The notes under the pieces: model-generated
What the model was told of the DNA's origin: nothing
The model's database searches: none
Seen by the model: only the letters and a program-made list of their open reading frames with translations
NCBI GenBank assembly: GCA_000696115.1
Contig: JJOH01000013.1
Coordinates: forward strand, 62,001 to 126,000
Reading direction: 5' to 3'
DNA: 64,000 bases
DNA from: Streptomyces olindensis
GTDB lineage: Bacteria > Actinomycetota > Actinomycetes > Streptomycetales > Streptomycetaceae
Position numbers and translations under genes: made by a program
Shown: in pieces, positions 33,191 to 41,532 of the stretch
Layout: each line of letters opens with the position of its first letter
Position numbering within the stretch: the first letter of the stretch is position 1

Positions 33191-34150
33191 ATGAGCGACC
33201 CCCGCCCCCTGGACGGCACGCCCCTCGTCGTCGCGGACCGCACGCACGCCGCCGACGGTGTCGTCTCCCTCACCCTGCGCCGCCCCGACGGCGAGCCCCT
33301 GCCCGCGTGGAGTCCCGGCGCGCACATCGACCTGCTCCTGGACGGGGACCTGGTCCGCCCGTACTCCCTGTGCGGGGACCCCGGCGCACGAGACGCCTGG
33401 CAGATCGCCGTGCTGCGCGAGCCGCGGGGCCGCGGCGGCTCGGCGTACGTCCACGAGCACCTCGTGCGGGGCGAGAAGGTGCGGGTGCGCGGGCCGCGGA
33501 ACAACTTCCCGCTGCGCCCGGCCGCACGGCACCTGTTCGTCGCGGGCGGCATCGGCATCACGCCCCTGCTCCCCATGGTCGAGGCGGCCCGGGCCGCGGG
33601 TGCCGACTGGAGTCTGCTGTACGGCGGCCGCACCCGCTCTTCCATGGCGTTCCTGGACCGTCTGGCGCCCTTCGGGGAGCGCGTCCTGATCCGCCCTCAG
33701 GACGAGTACGGCCTGCTCGACCTCGCCGGGTTCCTCGGGACACCTCAGGAGGGCACCCTGGTGCACGCCTGCGGCCCCGAACCCCTGCTGCGGGCGGTGC
33801 GGGAGCGGTGCGCCGCCTGGCCTCCCGGCACCCTGGGTGTGGAGCGGTTCGCGCCGGTGCCGTCGGCCGGGCCCGGCCCCGCCGGGACCTTCGACGTGGT
33901 GCTCGCCCGCGCGGGACTCACCCTCGCCGTGCCGCCCGACCGCTCGGTGCTGCAGGTCGTCAGGGAGGCAGGCGTCCCGGTGGACTTCTCCTGCCAGGAG
34001 GGCACCTGCGGCACCTGCGAGACCGACGTCCTCGACGGCACGCCCGACCACCGGGACTCGCTGCTGAGCGAGGACGAACGGGCGGCCGGCGACACCATGC
34101 TCATCTGCGTCTCCCGCGCGTGCGGGCCGCGCCTGGTCCTCGATCTGTGA
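33191..34150 (+). CDS. VanB-type oxidoreductase (FMN, NAD and 2Fe-2S domains)
   Basis: Phthalate-dioxygenase-reductase-like protein of 319 residues that passes electrons from NAD(P)H to a Rieske oxygenase. The flavin motif RPYSLCGDP is near residue 55, the nucleotide motif GGIGITPLLPM near 118, and the C-terminal cluster has CQEGTCGTCETDVL near 268 plus a later cysteine. ATG at 33191 follows AGGTGA; a GTG at 33182 overlaps the upstream stop and is an alternative. No oxygenase gene is adjacent, so it probably serves one of the two Rieske oxygenases in the island. Confidence 0.92.
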   Translation: MSDPRPLDGTPLVVADRTHAADGVVSLTLRRPDGEPLPAWSPGAHIDLLLDGDLVRPYSLCGDPGARDAWQIAVLREPRGRGGSAYVHEHLVRGEKVRVRGPRNNFPLRPAARHLFVAGGIGITPLLPMVEAARAAGADWSLLYGGRTRSSMAFLDRLAPFGERVLIRPQDEYGLLDLAGFLGTPQEGTLVHACGPEPLLRAVRERCAAWPPGTLGVERFAPVPSAGPGPAGTFDVVLARAGLTLAVPPDRSVLQVVREAGVPVDFSCQEGTCGTCETDVLDGTPDHRDSLLSEDERAAGDTMLICVSRACGPRLVLDL

Positions 34151-34153
34151 CCG

Positions 34154-34187
34154 CGTTACTCCGCACTCCTCGTTACTCCGTACTCCT
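34154..34187 (+). repeat. Tandem 17-bp repeat behind the VanB-type gene
   Basis: CGTTACTCCGCACTCCT at 34154-34170 is followed directly by CGTTACTCCGTACTCCT at 34171-34187, with one mismatch. It lies in the 45-base gap between convergent genes. No hairpin forms; it is probably a slippage duplication. Confidence 0.7.
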
Positions 34188-34195
34188 CCCGTCGC

Positions 34196-34441
34196 TCAGT
34201 CGTGCTTCCAGCCGGTGAGGTGCTGCCAGGTCGCACCCCGCACCGACGTGACCGGTACCAGTTCCGGTACGTAGTGGTCGCACCGCTGGTTGTGGCAGGG
34301 GCCCGGGACCCAGACGGGGACGAAGACGCCCATGGTCTTGTGCCGTTCCATGACGGCGTCCACCGGCTGCTTGCACGAGCGGCAGACGTACCGGGGACGG
34401 GAGGCCGCTCTCCGCTCCTTCTCGCTGCTCATAGCCGCCAT
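34196..34441 (-). CDS. Small zinc-ribbon protein of unknown function
   Basis: An 81-residue basic protein with CRSC near residue 20 and CHNQRC near 50, four cysteines set as a zinc ribbon, and the end TWQHLTGWKHD. The ATG at 34441 lies one base past the TAA of terC (TAA-A-ATG), so its translation probably depends on terC; no separate ribosome site is seen. An ATG at 34432 is a possible second start. I do not know a function; pairing with TerC suggests a role in metal homeostasis or stress. Confidence 0.75.
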   Translation of the reverse strand: MAAMSSEKERRAASRPRYVCRSCKQPVDAVMERHKTMGVFVPVWVPGPCHNQRCDHYVPELVPVTSVRGATWQHLTGWKHD

Positions 34442-34442
34442 T

Positions 34443-35408
34443 TTAATGCTGCTTTAGGGGCATTTGGGAGTCCTTTGGTGGGGGGCGCAGCATGCTGAGC
34501 GCGATGGAGACGGTCAGGACCGTGGCGATCACGGCGAGGCTGATCGGGGAGGGGATCTCGGGCACGTCGGAGCTGATGATCTCGTGGGACGCCTGAAGGA
34601 TGAGCTTGACGCCGATGAAGGCGAGGATCAGCGCGAGTCCCTTGCTGAGGTAGTGGAAGCGGTCCAGCAGGCCCGCGAGCATGAAGTACAGGGCCCGCAG
34701 ACCCAGGATGGCGAAGGCGTTGCTGGTGTAGACGATGAAGGCGTCACTGCTGACGGCCAGCACCGCGGGCACGCTGTCGACGGCGAAGACCAGGTCGGCG
34801 GCCTCGATCGCGGCGACCACGGCGAGCAACGGGGTGGCAACGCGCCTGCCGGCCTCCCGCACGAAGAAGTGGGTCCCGGCGTACTCGTCCCGTACGGGGA
34901 TGACCTTGCGCAGCAGGCGTACGGCGATGCTCTTGCCGGGGTCGAAGCTGTCGTCCTCCTCCTTGAGGATCTTGTACGTGCTGTAGAAGAGGATCGCGGC
35001 GAAGACGAACAGGACGGCGGTGAAGCGGCTGACCACCGCCACCCCGGCGGCCAGGAAGAGCCCCCGGAAGACCAGGGCGCCGAGGACCCCGAGGAAGAGC
35101 ACGCGGTGCTGGTACGCGCGCGGCACCCGGAAGTAGCCGAAGATCAGGGCGAAGACGAAGAGGTTGTCCACCGACAGGCTCTTCTCCAGCAGCCACGCGG
35201 TGGTGTACTCGACACCGGCGGTGGTGCCCACCACGAGGAAGACGACGGCGCCGAAGACGATCGCCAGCCCCACCCACACCCCGCTCCAGGCGGCGGCCTC
35301 CTTGAAGCCGATGACGTGGGCCTGCCGGTGCGCCAGCAGGTCGACCGCCAGGGACACCAGCACGGTGACGGCGAACACCAGCCACAGCCACAACGGCACA
35401 TCATGCAC
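34443..35408 (-). CDS. TerC family integral membrane protein
   Basis: TerC/Alx-type membrane protein of 321 residues with about nine hydrophobic segments. The family motif EKSLSVDNLFVFALIF is near residue 75 and AADLVFAVDSVPAVLAV near 205, both with the conserved acidic residues. Family members export metals such as manganese or support metal loading of exported proteins. The gene ends with TAA, one base before the small zinc-ribbon gene, and is divergent from the receptor kinase across 229 bases. I looked for a manganese riboswitch upstream and could not support one. Confidence 0.93.
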   Translation of the reverse strand: MHDVPLWLWLVFAVTVLVSLAVDLLAHRQAHVIGFKEAAAWSGVWVGLAIVFGAVVFLVVGTTAGVEYTTAWLLEKSLSVDNLFVFALIFGYFRVPRAYQHRVLFLGVLGALVFRGLFLAAGVAVVSRFTAVLFVFAAILFYSTYKILKEEDDSFDPGKSIAVRLLRKVIPVRDEYAGTHFFVREAGRRVATPLLAVVAAIEAADLVFAVDSVPAVLAVSSDAFIVYTSNAFAILGLRALYFMLAGLLDRFHYLSKGLALILAFIGVKLILQASHEIISSDVPEIPSPISLAVIATVLTVSIALSMLRPPPKDSQMPLKQH

Positions 35409-35637
35409 AGCCCGGCCCTCGCAGACCCGGTCGACCGGAAGACGCTAATCCTCCTTCGAGTCTGGACGGCGCGGCAGCGGTTGTCTCCTCGGCCGTCCGC
35501 GGGGCGGCGGGCCGACCTACACGCGCCGTGCGGTCGGCACCGGTCGACCCGTGCCGCTTCACCTGAAGGTGTGCTGATCGGGCCCGGACGCCGCGAAGGC
35601 GGAAACCGGGGACCGCCGGCGCCGCTACGTTGGCGGG

Positions 35638-37980
35638 GTGCGGCGGATCGGGGAGTTCACCGTGGAACGGCGCCTCGGCGCGGGCGGGATGGGAGTGGTG
35701 TACCTCGCGCGCACCGCCGCCGGGCGGCGGGTGGCGCTGAAGGTGATCCGGCCGGAGTACGCGGACGAGCCGCACTTCCGTGCCCGGTTCCGGCGCGAGG
35801 TGGCGGCGGCCCGGAAGGTGAGCGGGGCCTTCACGGCACCCGTGGTGGACGCCGATCCGGACGGCGATCCGCCCTGGCTGGCCACCCAGTACGTCGCCGG
35901 GGACTCCCTGGAGGCCCGGGTGCGGTCCGGCGGGCCGCTGCCCGTGGCCGATGTCGTCCGGCTCGCGGGACAGCTGGCGGAGGCGCTGCGGGACATCCAC
36001 CGGCAGGGGATCGTGCACCGGGACCTGAAGCCGGCCAACGTCCTGCTCGCCGACGACGGCGTCCGGGTCATCGACTTCGGTATCGCCCGTTCCGTCGTGC
36101 AGAGCCGTGCGCTGACCCGCAGTGGCGCGATGGTCGGTACCCCGGCCTTCATGGCGCCCGAGCAGCTGATCGCGGCCCAGGCGGTGTCCCCGGCGACGGA
36201 CGTGTTCGCGCTCGGTGGCGTGCTGGCCTTCGCCGCGTCGGGCCGGAGCCCCTTCGAGGACCCGGAGGCGGCGGGCCTGGAGCCGATCGCGGTGGCCTTC
36301 GCGGTGGTGCACCAGGAACCGGACCTGACCGGCGTCCCCGGCCCGCTGCGCGCGCTGGTGTCGCGCTGTCTGGCCAAGGACCCCGCCCGGCGGCCCGGCC
36401 TGGAGGAGGTGCTCCGCCTGGCGACCGGGGCCGAGCAGGGCATCGGCGAGGTCGACAGCGCGCGAACACGGCCGCGACGGCGGCGGTCCGGGAGGGCGGC
36501 GATCGCCGCGCTGGCCGTCCTGACCGCCCTGTTCCTCACGGGTGACGTGCCACCGTCGACGCCGTCGGCGGTCCTGCCCTGCGCCGAGGGTCTGACCGCC
36601 CTCGGTGAGGGCCGGATGCGCAGGTGCGTGGGCCTGCTGGACGCGGACGCCTCGCCCGAGCGGCTGCGCTCCTCGTCGAGCCGGGCCGTCGCACCCGTGC
36701 TGGAGCGGATCGCCGCGGAGAACCGGCGGGTCGTCGCGGCCGCCGCCAAGCCGGGCGGGCGGCCGTTCGTGTCGATGGTGTACCTGACGCCCATCACCCA
36801 GGAGTTCGACGGCAGTGGCGCGATGGAGGCCGTCCGGCGTGATCTGGAGGGCGCGCACCTCGCCCAGCTCAGGACGAACGGGAGACTCGGGGCCCGGCAG
36901 GACGGCGCCGCGGTCAGGCTGCTGTTCGGCCACACCGGAGGCACCGCCGAGCAGCGCAACCACGCGGTCGGACAGGTGCTCGGGGCCCGGCGCGCCCAAC
37001 GGATCGTGGCGGCGCTCGGCCTGGGCGGCAGCACCGCCTCCAGCCAGGACATGGTGGAGGAGTTGACGGCCGGCGGCCTCCCCGCGTTCGGTTCGGTCCT
37101 CACGGCCGACTCCTGGGCCGCCGTCCCCGGTCTGGCCCGCGTCGCGCCCACCAACGCCGACCAGGCGGCGGCCGCCGTACAGCATCTGTCGGCCGGCCGA
37201 CGCGCCGACGCGCGGATCCTGTTCGTGCAGGACGTGGCCCCCGGCGACCAGTACACGAGCACCCTCGCCCAGCAGTTCCGCGCCCGGATACCGGCGAAGC
37301 GGCTCGTCCGGGCGGAACCCACCCTGTTCGACTCCTCGCGGTCCGGCGCGGGCGACTTCCGCGCCCGGCTCGCGGATGTGTGCGCGGTACGGCCGGACGT
37401 CGTCTACTTCGCGGGCCGCGGCACGACGCTGCCGCGGCTCCTGACCGTCCTCGCCGCACGCCCGTGCAAGGACCACAGGATCACCGTGATGTCGGGTGAC
37501 GACACCATGATGATCAGGCACACGAACGGCTTCGGCGCCCGGGACCTGGCCGACGTGCTCGGCAAGGGGCGCATCGACCTGCTCCACACCGGCCTCGCCC
37601 ACCCCCGGGCCTGGGACGTGACACCGGAGGCCTTCGACCTGAGGCTCGCCGCGCCCTTCCGCGACGGCACGTTCACCGACACCTTCGGACACGGCGACCT
37701 GGAGGACGGCCGGGCCGTGATGATGTACGACGCCCTGCTGACGGCGGCCCGGGCGGTCCGGGAGACTCCCGCGGTGCCGCATCCGACGGTCACCGACGTC
37801 CACCGGACCCTGGCCCGGCTCCGGGACCTGGGGCCACAGCCGGGCGCGAGCGGCTGGATCGCCCTCGGCGGCGACGGCGCCCCCAGGGACAAGGCGATCC
37901 CCGTCCTCCGCATCGCTCCGGACGGCCGCACGACCGCCATCACGGTCACGTCGGCCGACGGCAGGCCCGCCCGCGGCTGA
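35638..37980 (+). CDS. Receptor-like Ser/Thr protein kinase with extracellular periplasmic-binding-type domain
   Basis: A 780-residue bacterial PknB-type kinase. The cytosolic kinase domain (residues 5-270) has LGAGGMGVVYLA, Lys35 in VALKV, HRDLKPAN with Asp129, DFG with Asp146, and APE as MAPEQ. A basic stretch and a single membrane helix follow (about 284-301). The extracellular half resembles a type 1 periplasmic-binding fold of the branched-amino-acid receptor class, with SMVYLTPITQEFDG, VVYFAGRGTTLPRLL and VMSGDD segments. It probably senses a small external ligand and signals inward by phosphorylation. GTG start at 35638. Only 112 bases separate it from the STAS-like gene. Confidence 0.92.
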   Translation: MRRIGEFTVERRLGAGGMGVVYLARTAAGRRVALKVIRPEYADEPHFRARFRREVAAARKVSGAFTAPVVDADPDGDPPWLATQYVAGDSLEARVRSGGPLPVADVVRLAGQLAEALRDIHRQGIVHRDLKPANVLLADDGVRVIDFGIARSVVQSRALTRSGAMVGTPAFMAPEQLIAAQAVSPATDVFALGGVLAFAASGRSPFEDPEAAGLEPIAVAFAVVHQEPDLTGVPGPLRALVSRCLAKDPARRPGLEEVLRLATGAEQGIGEVDSARTRPRRRRSGRAAIAALAVLTALFLTGDVPPSTPSAVLPCAEGLTALGEGRMRRCVGLLDADASPERLRSSSSRAVAPVLERIAAENRRVVAAAAKPGGRPFVSMVYLTPITQEFDGSGAMEAVRRDLEGAHLAQLRTNGRLGARQDGAAVRLLFGHTGGTAEQRNHAVGQVLGARRAQRIVAALGLGGSTASSQDMVEELTAGGLPAFGSVLTADSWAAVPGLARVAPTNADQAAAAVQHLSAGRRADARILFVQDVAPGDQYTSTLAQQFRARIPAKRLVRAEPTLFDSSRSGAGDFRARLADVCAVRPDVVYFAGRGTTLPRLLTVLAARPCKDHRITVMSGDDTMMIRHTNGFGARDLADVLGKGRIDLLHTGLAHPRAWDVTPEAFDLRLAAPFRDGTFTDTFGHGDLEDGRAVMMYDALLTAARAVRETPAVPHPTVTDVHRTLARLRDLGPQPGASGWIALGGDGAPRDKAIPVLRIAPDGRTTAITVTSADGRPARG

Positions 37981-38021
37981 GGGAAACTCCCCGGTCGCGG
38001 CGGCCGGGCCGGCGAGGCCGA

Positions 38022-38044
38022 GCGGCGCTTGGGCGGAGCGCCGC
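38022..38044 (+). terminator. Hairpin after the kinase gene
   Basis: A perfect 8-bp stem, GCGGCGCT at 38022-38029 and AGCGCCGC at 38037-38044, with a 7-base loop, 41 bases past the kinase stop. No T-tract. Likely a GC-type terminator. Confidence 0.55.
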
Positions 38045-38092
38045 GGGGTACTTCCCCGGAGGACAAGCCGCCGCGGGAGGACAACGGAGGCC

Positions 38093-38446
38093 GTGTTGCT
38101 GACCCATTCCCTCGATCACGGAGTGCTCGTCGTCACGGTGCACCGCGACCCCGGTGTCGGCGGACGAGCCGCGCTTCTCGGGAAGATCGGCGACCTGGTC
38201 CATGCCTGCCGGCCGGCGCCGGTGGTCATCGTCCTCGACGATGCGGCCACGGACGGCGCGGCGCTCAGCGTGGTCCTCCGCGTCCACCGGCTCTGCAGCG
38301 GCCTGGGCATCCTCATGTCGGTGGCCACCGGCAGCGCGCCCGCACGCCGTGTGCTGGAGGCGAACGCCGACACCAGCGGCACCCGACTGGCCATCCACGC
38401 CCGTACCGACACCGCCGTCAGCGCCGCGTTCGCCGCGGCGGCGTGA
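38093..38446 (+). CDS. STAS-like domain protein
   Basis: A 117-residue protein whose pattern of strands and helices (HGVLVVTVHRDPGVGGR at the start, PVVIVLDDAATDGAALSVVLRVHRLC in two parts, then GILMSVATGSAPARRVL) fits the STAS fold of anti-sigma-factor antagonists. The serine that is usually phosphorylated is not obvious. GGAGG lies just before the start; a GTG at 38093 or a TTG at 38096 is used. It follows a Ser/Thr kinase, so a shared signalling role is possible but not shown. Confidence 0.7.
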   Translation: MLLTHSLDHGVLVVTVHRDPGVGGRAALLGKIGDLVHACRPAPVVIVLDDAATDGAALSVVLRVHRLCSGLGILMSVATGSAPARRVLEANADTSGTRLAIHARTDTAVSAAFAAAA

Positions 38447-38467
38447 GCGACGCGTGGGAGTCGGGCA

Positions 38468-39217
38468 CTACCGGGCGGAAGACACGCTCCCGTTCTCGGC
38501 GCGGCCGCCCGGGGCGCACGGCCTGGTGGGGCCCAGCCGCACGTCCGTGACGCCGAGTGAGAAGTGCACCACCGGCTCCCCCTCGGGCGCGGGCAGGCCC
38601 GCGGCGGTGGTCAGGGTCTCCTCCAGCTCGTCGGCCGTGGCCCCGGCCAGCGGCCACGGCTCGTGCTCGACGGGCGTCTCCCAGAGCAGGCCGAGGCTGC
38701 GGGTGTACGCCCGCCAGCGCGAGGTCAGCCACACGTCCCGCTCCGTCGGTTCGATCGGGTCCCCGGGGCGGACGACGAGGCGGTAGGAGGGTCCGCCGGT
38801 CCCTCGCGAACCGGCGTACGCGACCGTGTCGCCCTCGTCGGAGACGCTCAGGGTGCCCTGGTGGTACGGCGCGCCGATCGCCCGGGCGGCCAGCATCAGC
38901 GGGAACGCGACCTCGATGGACAGGAACCACAGCCCGTCCTGGCCGTCCCGGTGCCGGACGTAGGTCCGCAGGTTCGTCTCGGCGAACGTGGGGAGCCCCG
39001 GCAGCGCGGCGGGCACCCCGTGCGGGCGCAGGTCCGCCCTGACGAAGGGCGTGAGCCCCACCCAGGCCGCCCCGTCGTACTCGTCCACGGTCAGTCCTTC
39101 CGGCAGCAGCGCCCGCACCGCTTCCGGCGGATACGCCCAGTGGACGAACGTCTGCGTCAGCCAGCCCGACCGCACGGCCGGCACACGCACGCGATGCTCC
39201 GCTCGGTACGCCACCAC
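38468..39217 (-). CDS. DUF2071 (YqjF-like) protein
   Basis: A 249-residue protein of the DUF2071/YqjF family, related to the acetoacetate-decarboxylase fold. Typical segments are SGWLTQTFVHWAYPPEAVRALLP near the start (shown in part), DGAAWVGLTPF, ETNLRTYVRHRDG and GLWFLSIEV. Function is unknown in this family. The GTG start at 39217 is the first in frame. Its 3' end is close to the convergent STAS-like gene. Confidence 0.85.
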   Translation of the reverse strand: MVAYRAEHRVRVPAVRSGWLTQTFVHWAYPPEAVRALLPEGLTVDEYDGAAWVGLTPFVRADLRPHGVPAALPGLPTFAETNLRTYVRHRDGQDGLWFLSIEVAFPLMLAARAIGAPYHQGTLSVSDEGDTVAYAGSRGTGGPSYRLVVRPGDPIEPTERDVWLTSRWRAYTRSLGLLWETPVEHEPWPLAGATADELEETLTTAAGLPAPEGEPVVHFSLGVTDVRLGPTRPCAPGGRAENGSVSSAR

Positions 39218-39393
39218 AGGTGGCGGGTCCCCGACCGGCAGTGACGGAAACCCGGGGCAGTCGGCGGCGTCCGCGGCCCGCCCTCACCCGGCGTTTGCCG
39301 TTCGCCCGGCGTGGTGACCCGGTGCCGGGGTGCCGGCGCACGCCAGGCACGAGGAAAAGGGGTACTCGGGCGATCCTACGAGGGGAGGCCGCT

Positions 39394-39834
39394 TTGGGCA
39401 GGAACACGGATGCCGGGTCGGCGGACGCGATCGCCCTCGCGCACGGTGCGTTCAACGTCGTGGGCGGGCTGTGGCCGCTGCTGCACCTGCGCAGTTTCGA
39501 GTGGGTCTTCGGCCCGAAGACCGATGTCTGGCTCCAGATGACGACGGGCGGGCTGCTGACCTCCGCCGGCCTCGCCCAGCTCACCGCGGCCACCGACCCG
39601 CGGGGCCCGGCACACGCCCGCCGTATCGGCCTGGGCACCGCCGTCACGCTGCTGGCCGTCGACCTGGTCTATGTGCCCAAGGGCCGGATCCGGCCCACGT
39701 ACCTCCTCGACGCCGCGATGCAGACGGGCTGGATCACCGCCTGGCTGCGGGCATCGGCGGTCAGTCGCCGGTCGTTCTGTCCAGCAGCGCGCCGTACGCC
39801 AGTTGCAGCGCGTCCGCGCCGGCGAGGGCGGTGA
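39394..39834 (+). CDS. Small integral membrane protein of unknown function
   Basis: A 146-residue hydrophobic protein with three to four predicted membrane helices, including ALAHGAFNVVGGLWPLL, TTGGLLTSAGLAQLTAA and GLGTAVTLLAVDLVYV. The TTG at 39394 was chosen because GGGGAGG lies 5 bases upstream and no ATG or GTG fits. The C-terminal 25 residues are basic and overlap the convergent DUF1360 gene by about 70 bases. I do not recognise a family. Confidence 0.7.
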   Translation: MGRNTDAGSADAIALAHGAFNVVGGLWPLLHLRSFEWVFGPKTDVWLQMTTGGLLTSAGLAQLTAATDPRGPAHARRIGLGTAVTLLAVDLVYVPKGRIRPTYLLDAAMQTGWITAWLRASAVSRRSFCPAARRTPVAARPRRRGR

Positions 39835-40297
39835 GCGTGCCCATGGCGGTGCGGGTCGCGCGGGGCCAGAGCAGCCGGCCGGCGGTCAGGGCCGAGGCCA
39901 CCCAGACGCTCATGCAGAACGGGCAGGTGGCGAGTTCGCCGACGGTGTGCCTGCCCTGCTCGGGCTGGGCCTCCTCGTGGAGTTCGGCGGGGCCCTGGGG
40001 GCCGACGTACCGCGTGAAGGGGGCGCGCAGGGGGCTGGTCACCGATGCCTTGCTCAGCAGCCGGCTGAGCCGGAAGGTGGCCACCGAGGTCAGCACGACG
40101 TCCCACGGCTCGGGCCGCTCGGGCAAGGGGCGCCCGCGCAGCCGTACCGCCGTGGTCCAGGCCGCCGTGAACGTCGCGAAGCCCGCCATGGCGGCGAGAT
40201 AGCCGCCCAGCGGCCGGTCGTGGCCGGCCGAGTAGCTCCGTTCGGTGTGCCGGAGAAGTCCGCGCAGCCGCCGTGCGCCACTGTCAGCCATGGGCAT
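39761..40297 (-). CDS. DUF1360 membrane protein
   Basis: A 178-residue protein of the DUF1360 family, in which GELATCPFCMSVWVA (near residue 120) is the signature, with two conserved cysteines ahead of a membrane helix. Two to three hydrophobic segments are present. The ATG at 40297 has GGTGGA 4 bases upstream; starts at 40309, 40300 or 40291 are possible. It overlaps the stop of the upstream Rieske/DUF2231 gene, so they form an operon. Function unknown. Confidence 0.82.
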   Translation of the reverse strand: MPMADSGARRLRGLLRHTERSYSAGHDRPLGGYLAAMAGFATFTAAWTTAVRLRGRPLPERPEPWDVVLTSVATFRLSRLLSKASVTSPLRAPFTRYVGPQGPAELHEEAQPEQGRHTVGELATCPFCMSVWVASALTAGRLLWPRATRTAMGTLTALAGADALQLAYGALLDRTTGD

Positions 40298-41255
40298 CAT
40301 GTCCACCACCCGATCCCGTTCCGCTCCCCAGCCCGGCCATGTCCCGGCCCCTCGGCTGCTGTCCCCCGTCCTGGTGGCGCAGGCGCACCTCGACCTCGCC
40401 GCCGGTGATCCGGGTCTCGAAGGAGGGCTGCGGGGCGGTGGCGGGCCCGCGTACGTTCCAGCCGTCGGAGAGGCGGAAGACGCTGCCGTGCCACGGGCAT
40501 TGAACGCATCCGTCGGCGACGGTGCCCTCGGCGAGCGGTCCCGCGAGGTGGCTGCACCGCTCGGCCAGCGCGTGGATCTCCCCGCCGGTCTCGCGCACGA
40601 CCAGCACCGGCACGTCGTCCACGCTGCGCCGCACCGGCTGCCCGGCCGGGAACTCGTCCACGGTTCCGATCCGGTGCCAGCCCTCCGAGACGACGTGCGG
40701 AACCTCCTCGGCGTGATTGGCGCCGGAGGCCTGCCGGTAGGCCAGGTGGCCGCCGAGCATGCCGCCGATGCCCACCGCCGTGAGCCCCAGGAAGCCGTAG
40801 GCCCGGCCCGCGGCCTCGCGTCCCCGGACGCGGCAGGCGAGCGAGGCGGCGTACAGGCCGACGGCCGCCGTGTTGGACAGGGCGTGCACCAGCCCGACGC
40901 GCTGCTGCTGGCGGTGCAGGTCGGCCCAGTCGACCCAGCCCGCCAGGGCCGTGGGAGCGACGGCGGCCAGCCCGACGCCGACCAGCAGGCGTGACTCGCG
41001 GGAGCGGCCGGGCCGCAGGTCGAGGACGGTCGCCGACAGCCAGCTGCCGATCGGCACCTGCACCATCAGCGGGTGCACGGGATGCCCCAGCCACCGGCCG
41101 TGCAGCAGGTCCCGGCCGCGCCCGAGCGGCAGGGCCCGGACGCCCTTGCGGAGCGTGTCGATCACCGCGTCGGCCCTGGGCTCGCGCTCCAGGCGGTCCA
41201 GCAGCCACAGGACCCGGTTCTGCCGCAGCAGGCGGCGGCGTGACATCACGTTCAT
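40284..41255 (-). CDS. Membrane protein with DUF2231 and Rieske 2Fe-2S domains
   Basis: A 323-residue fusion. The N-terminal half is DUF2231-like, with LGHPVHPLMVQVPIGSW and four membrane helices. The C-terminal half is a Rieske ferredoxin-type domain with CSHLAGPL and CPWHGS cluster motifs. Such proteins probably carry electrons at the membrane, but no reaction is established. Start is uncertain: ATG at 41255 and 41246 are close, and longer forms run further upstream. The C-terminal tail is Gly/Gln-rich. It overlaps the DUF1360 gene and is divergent from the ABC exporter. Confidence 0.85.
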   Translation of the reverse strand: MNVMSRRRLLRQNRVLWLLDRLEREPRADAVIDTLRKGVRALPLGRGRDLLHGRWLGHPVHPLMVQVPIGSWLSATVLDLRPGRSRESRLLVGVGLAAVAPTALAGWVDWADLHRQQQRVGLVHALSNTAAVGLYAASLACRVRGREAAGRAYGFLGLTAVGIGGMLGGHLAYRQASGANHAEEVPHVVSEGWHRIGTVDEFPAGQPVRRSVDDVPVLVVRETGGEIHALAERCSHLAGPLAEGTVADGCVQCPWHGSVFRLSDGWNVRGPATAPQPSFETRITGGEVEVRLRHQDGGQQPRGRDMAGLGSGTGSGGGHDAHG

Positions 41256-41532
41256 GCCCGCCCGGGTCCCCACCAGCACAGACGGCAAACGGCACGGCGC
41301 GGGACGGCGAGCCGTGGAAACCCCATCCGCCTCACTGGTTTCGAGCATCCGCGATTCGGCCAACCCCGCGCGCCCGGGACCGGCCTCAGCAGCGCGCCGC
41401 GTCCGCCGGTCCCTTGCGCGGCAAGGGGCGCGGCGCGTCCGGAATCGACCGCGTTCGAATCCGACGCCGTGTCGTTAGGCCGTGCACCGCCGAGCCATCC
41501 AGGCGCGGCACGGACCTCCAGGAGGGACGCAG

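Noticed and set aside
35409..35637. Possible yybP-ykoY manganese riboswitch before terC
   Set aside because: The gene family made me look, but the conserved paired elements of the motif could not be found on the minus strand of this 229-base region.
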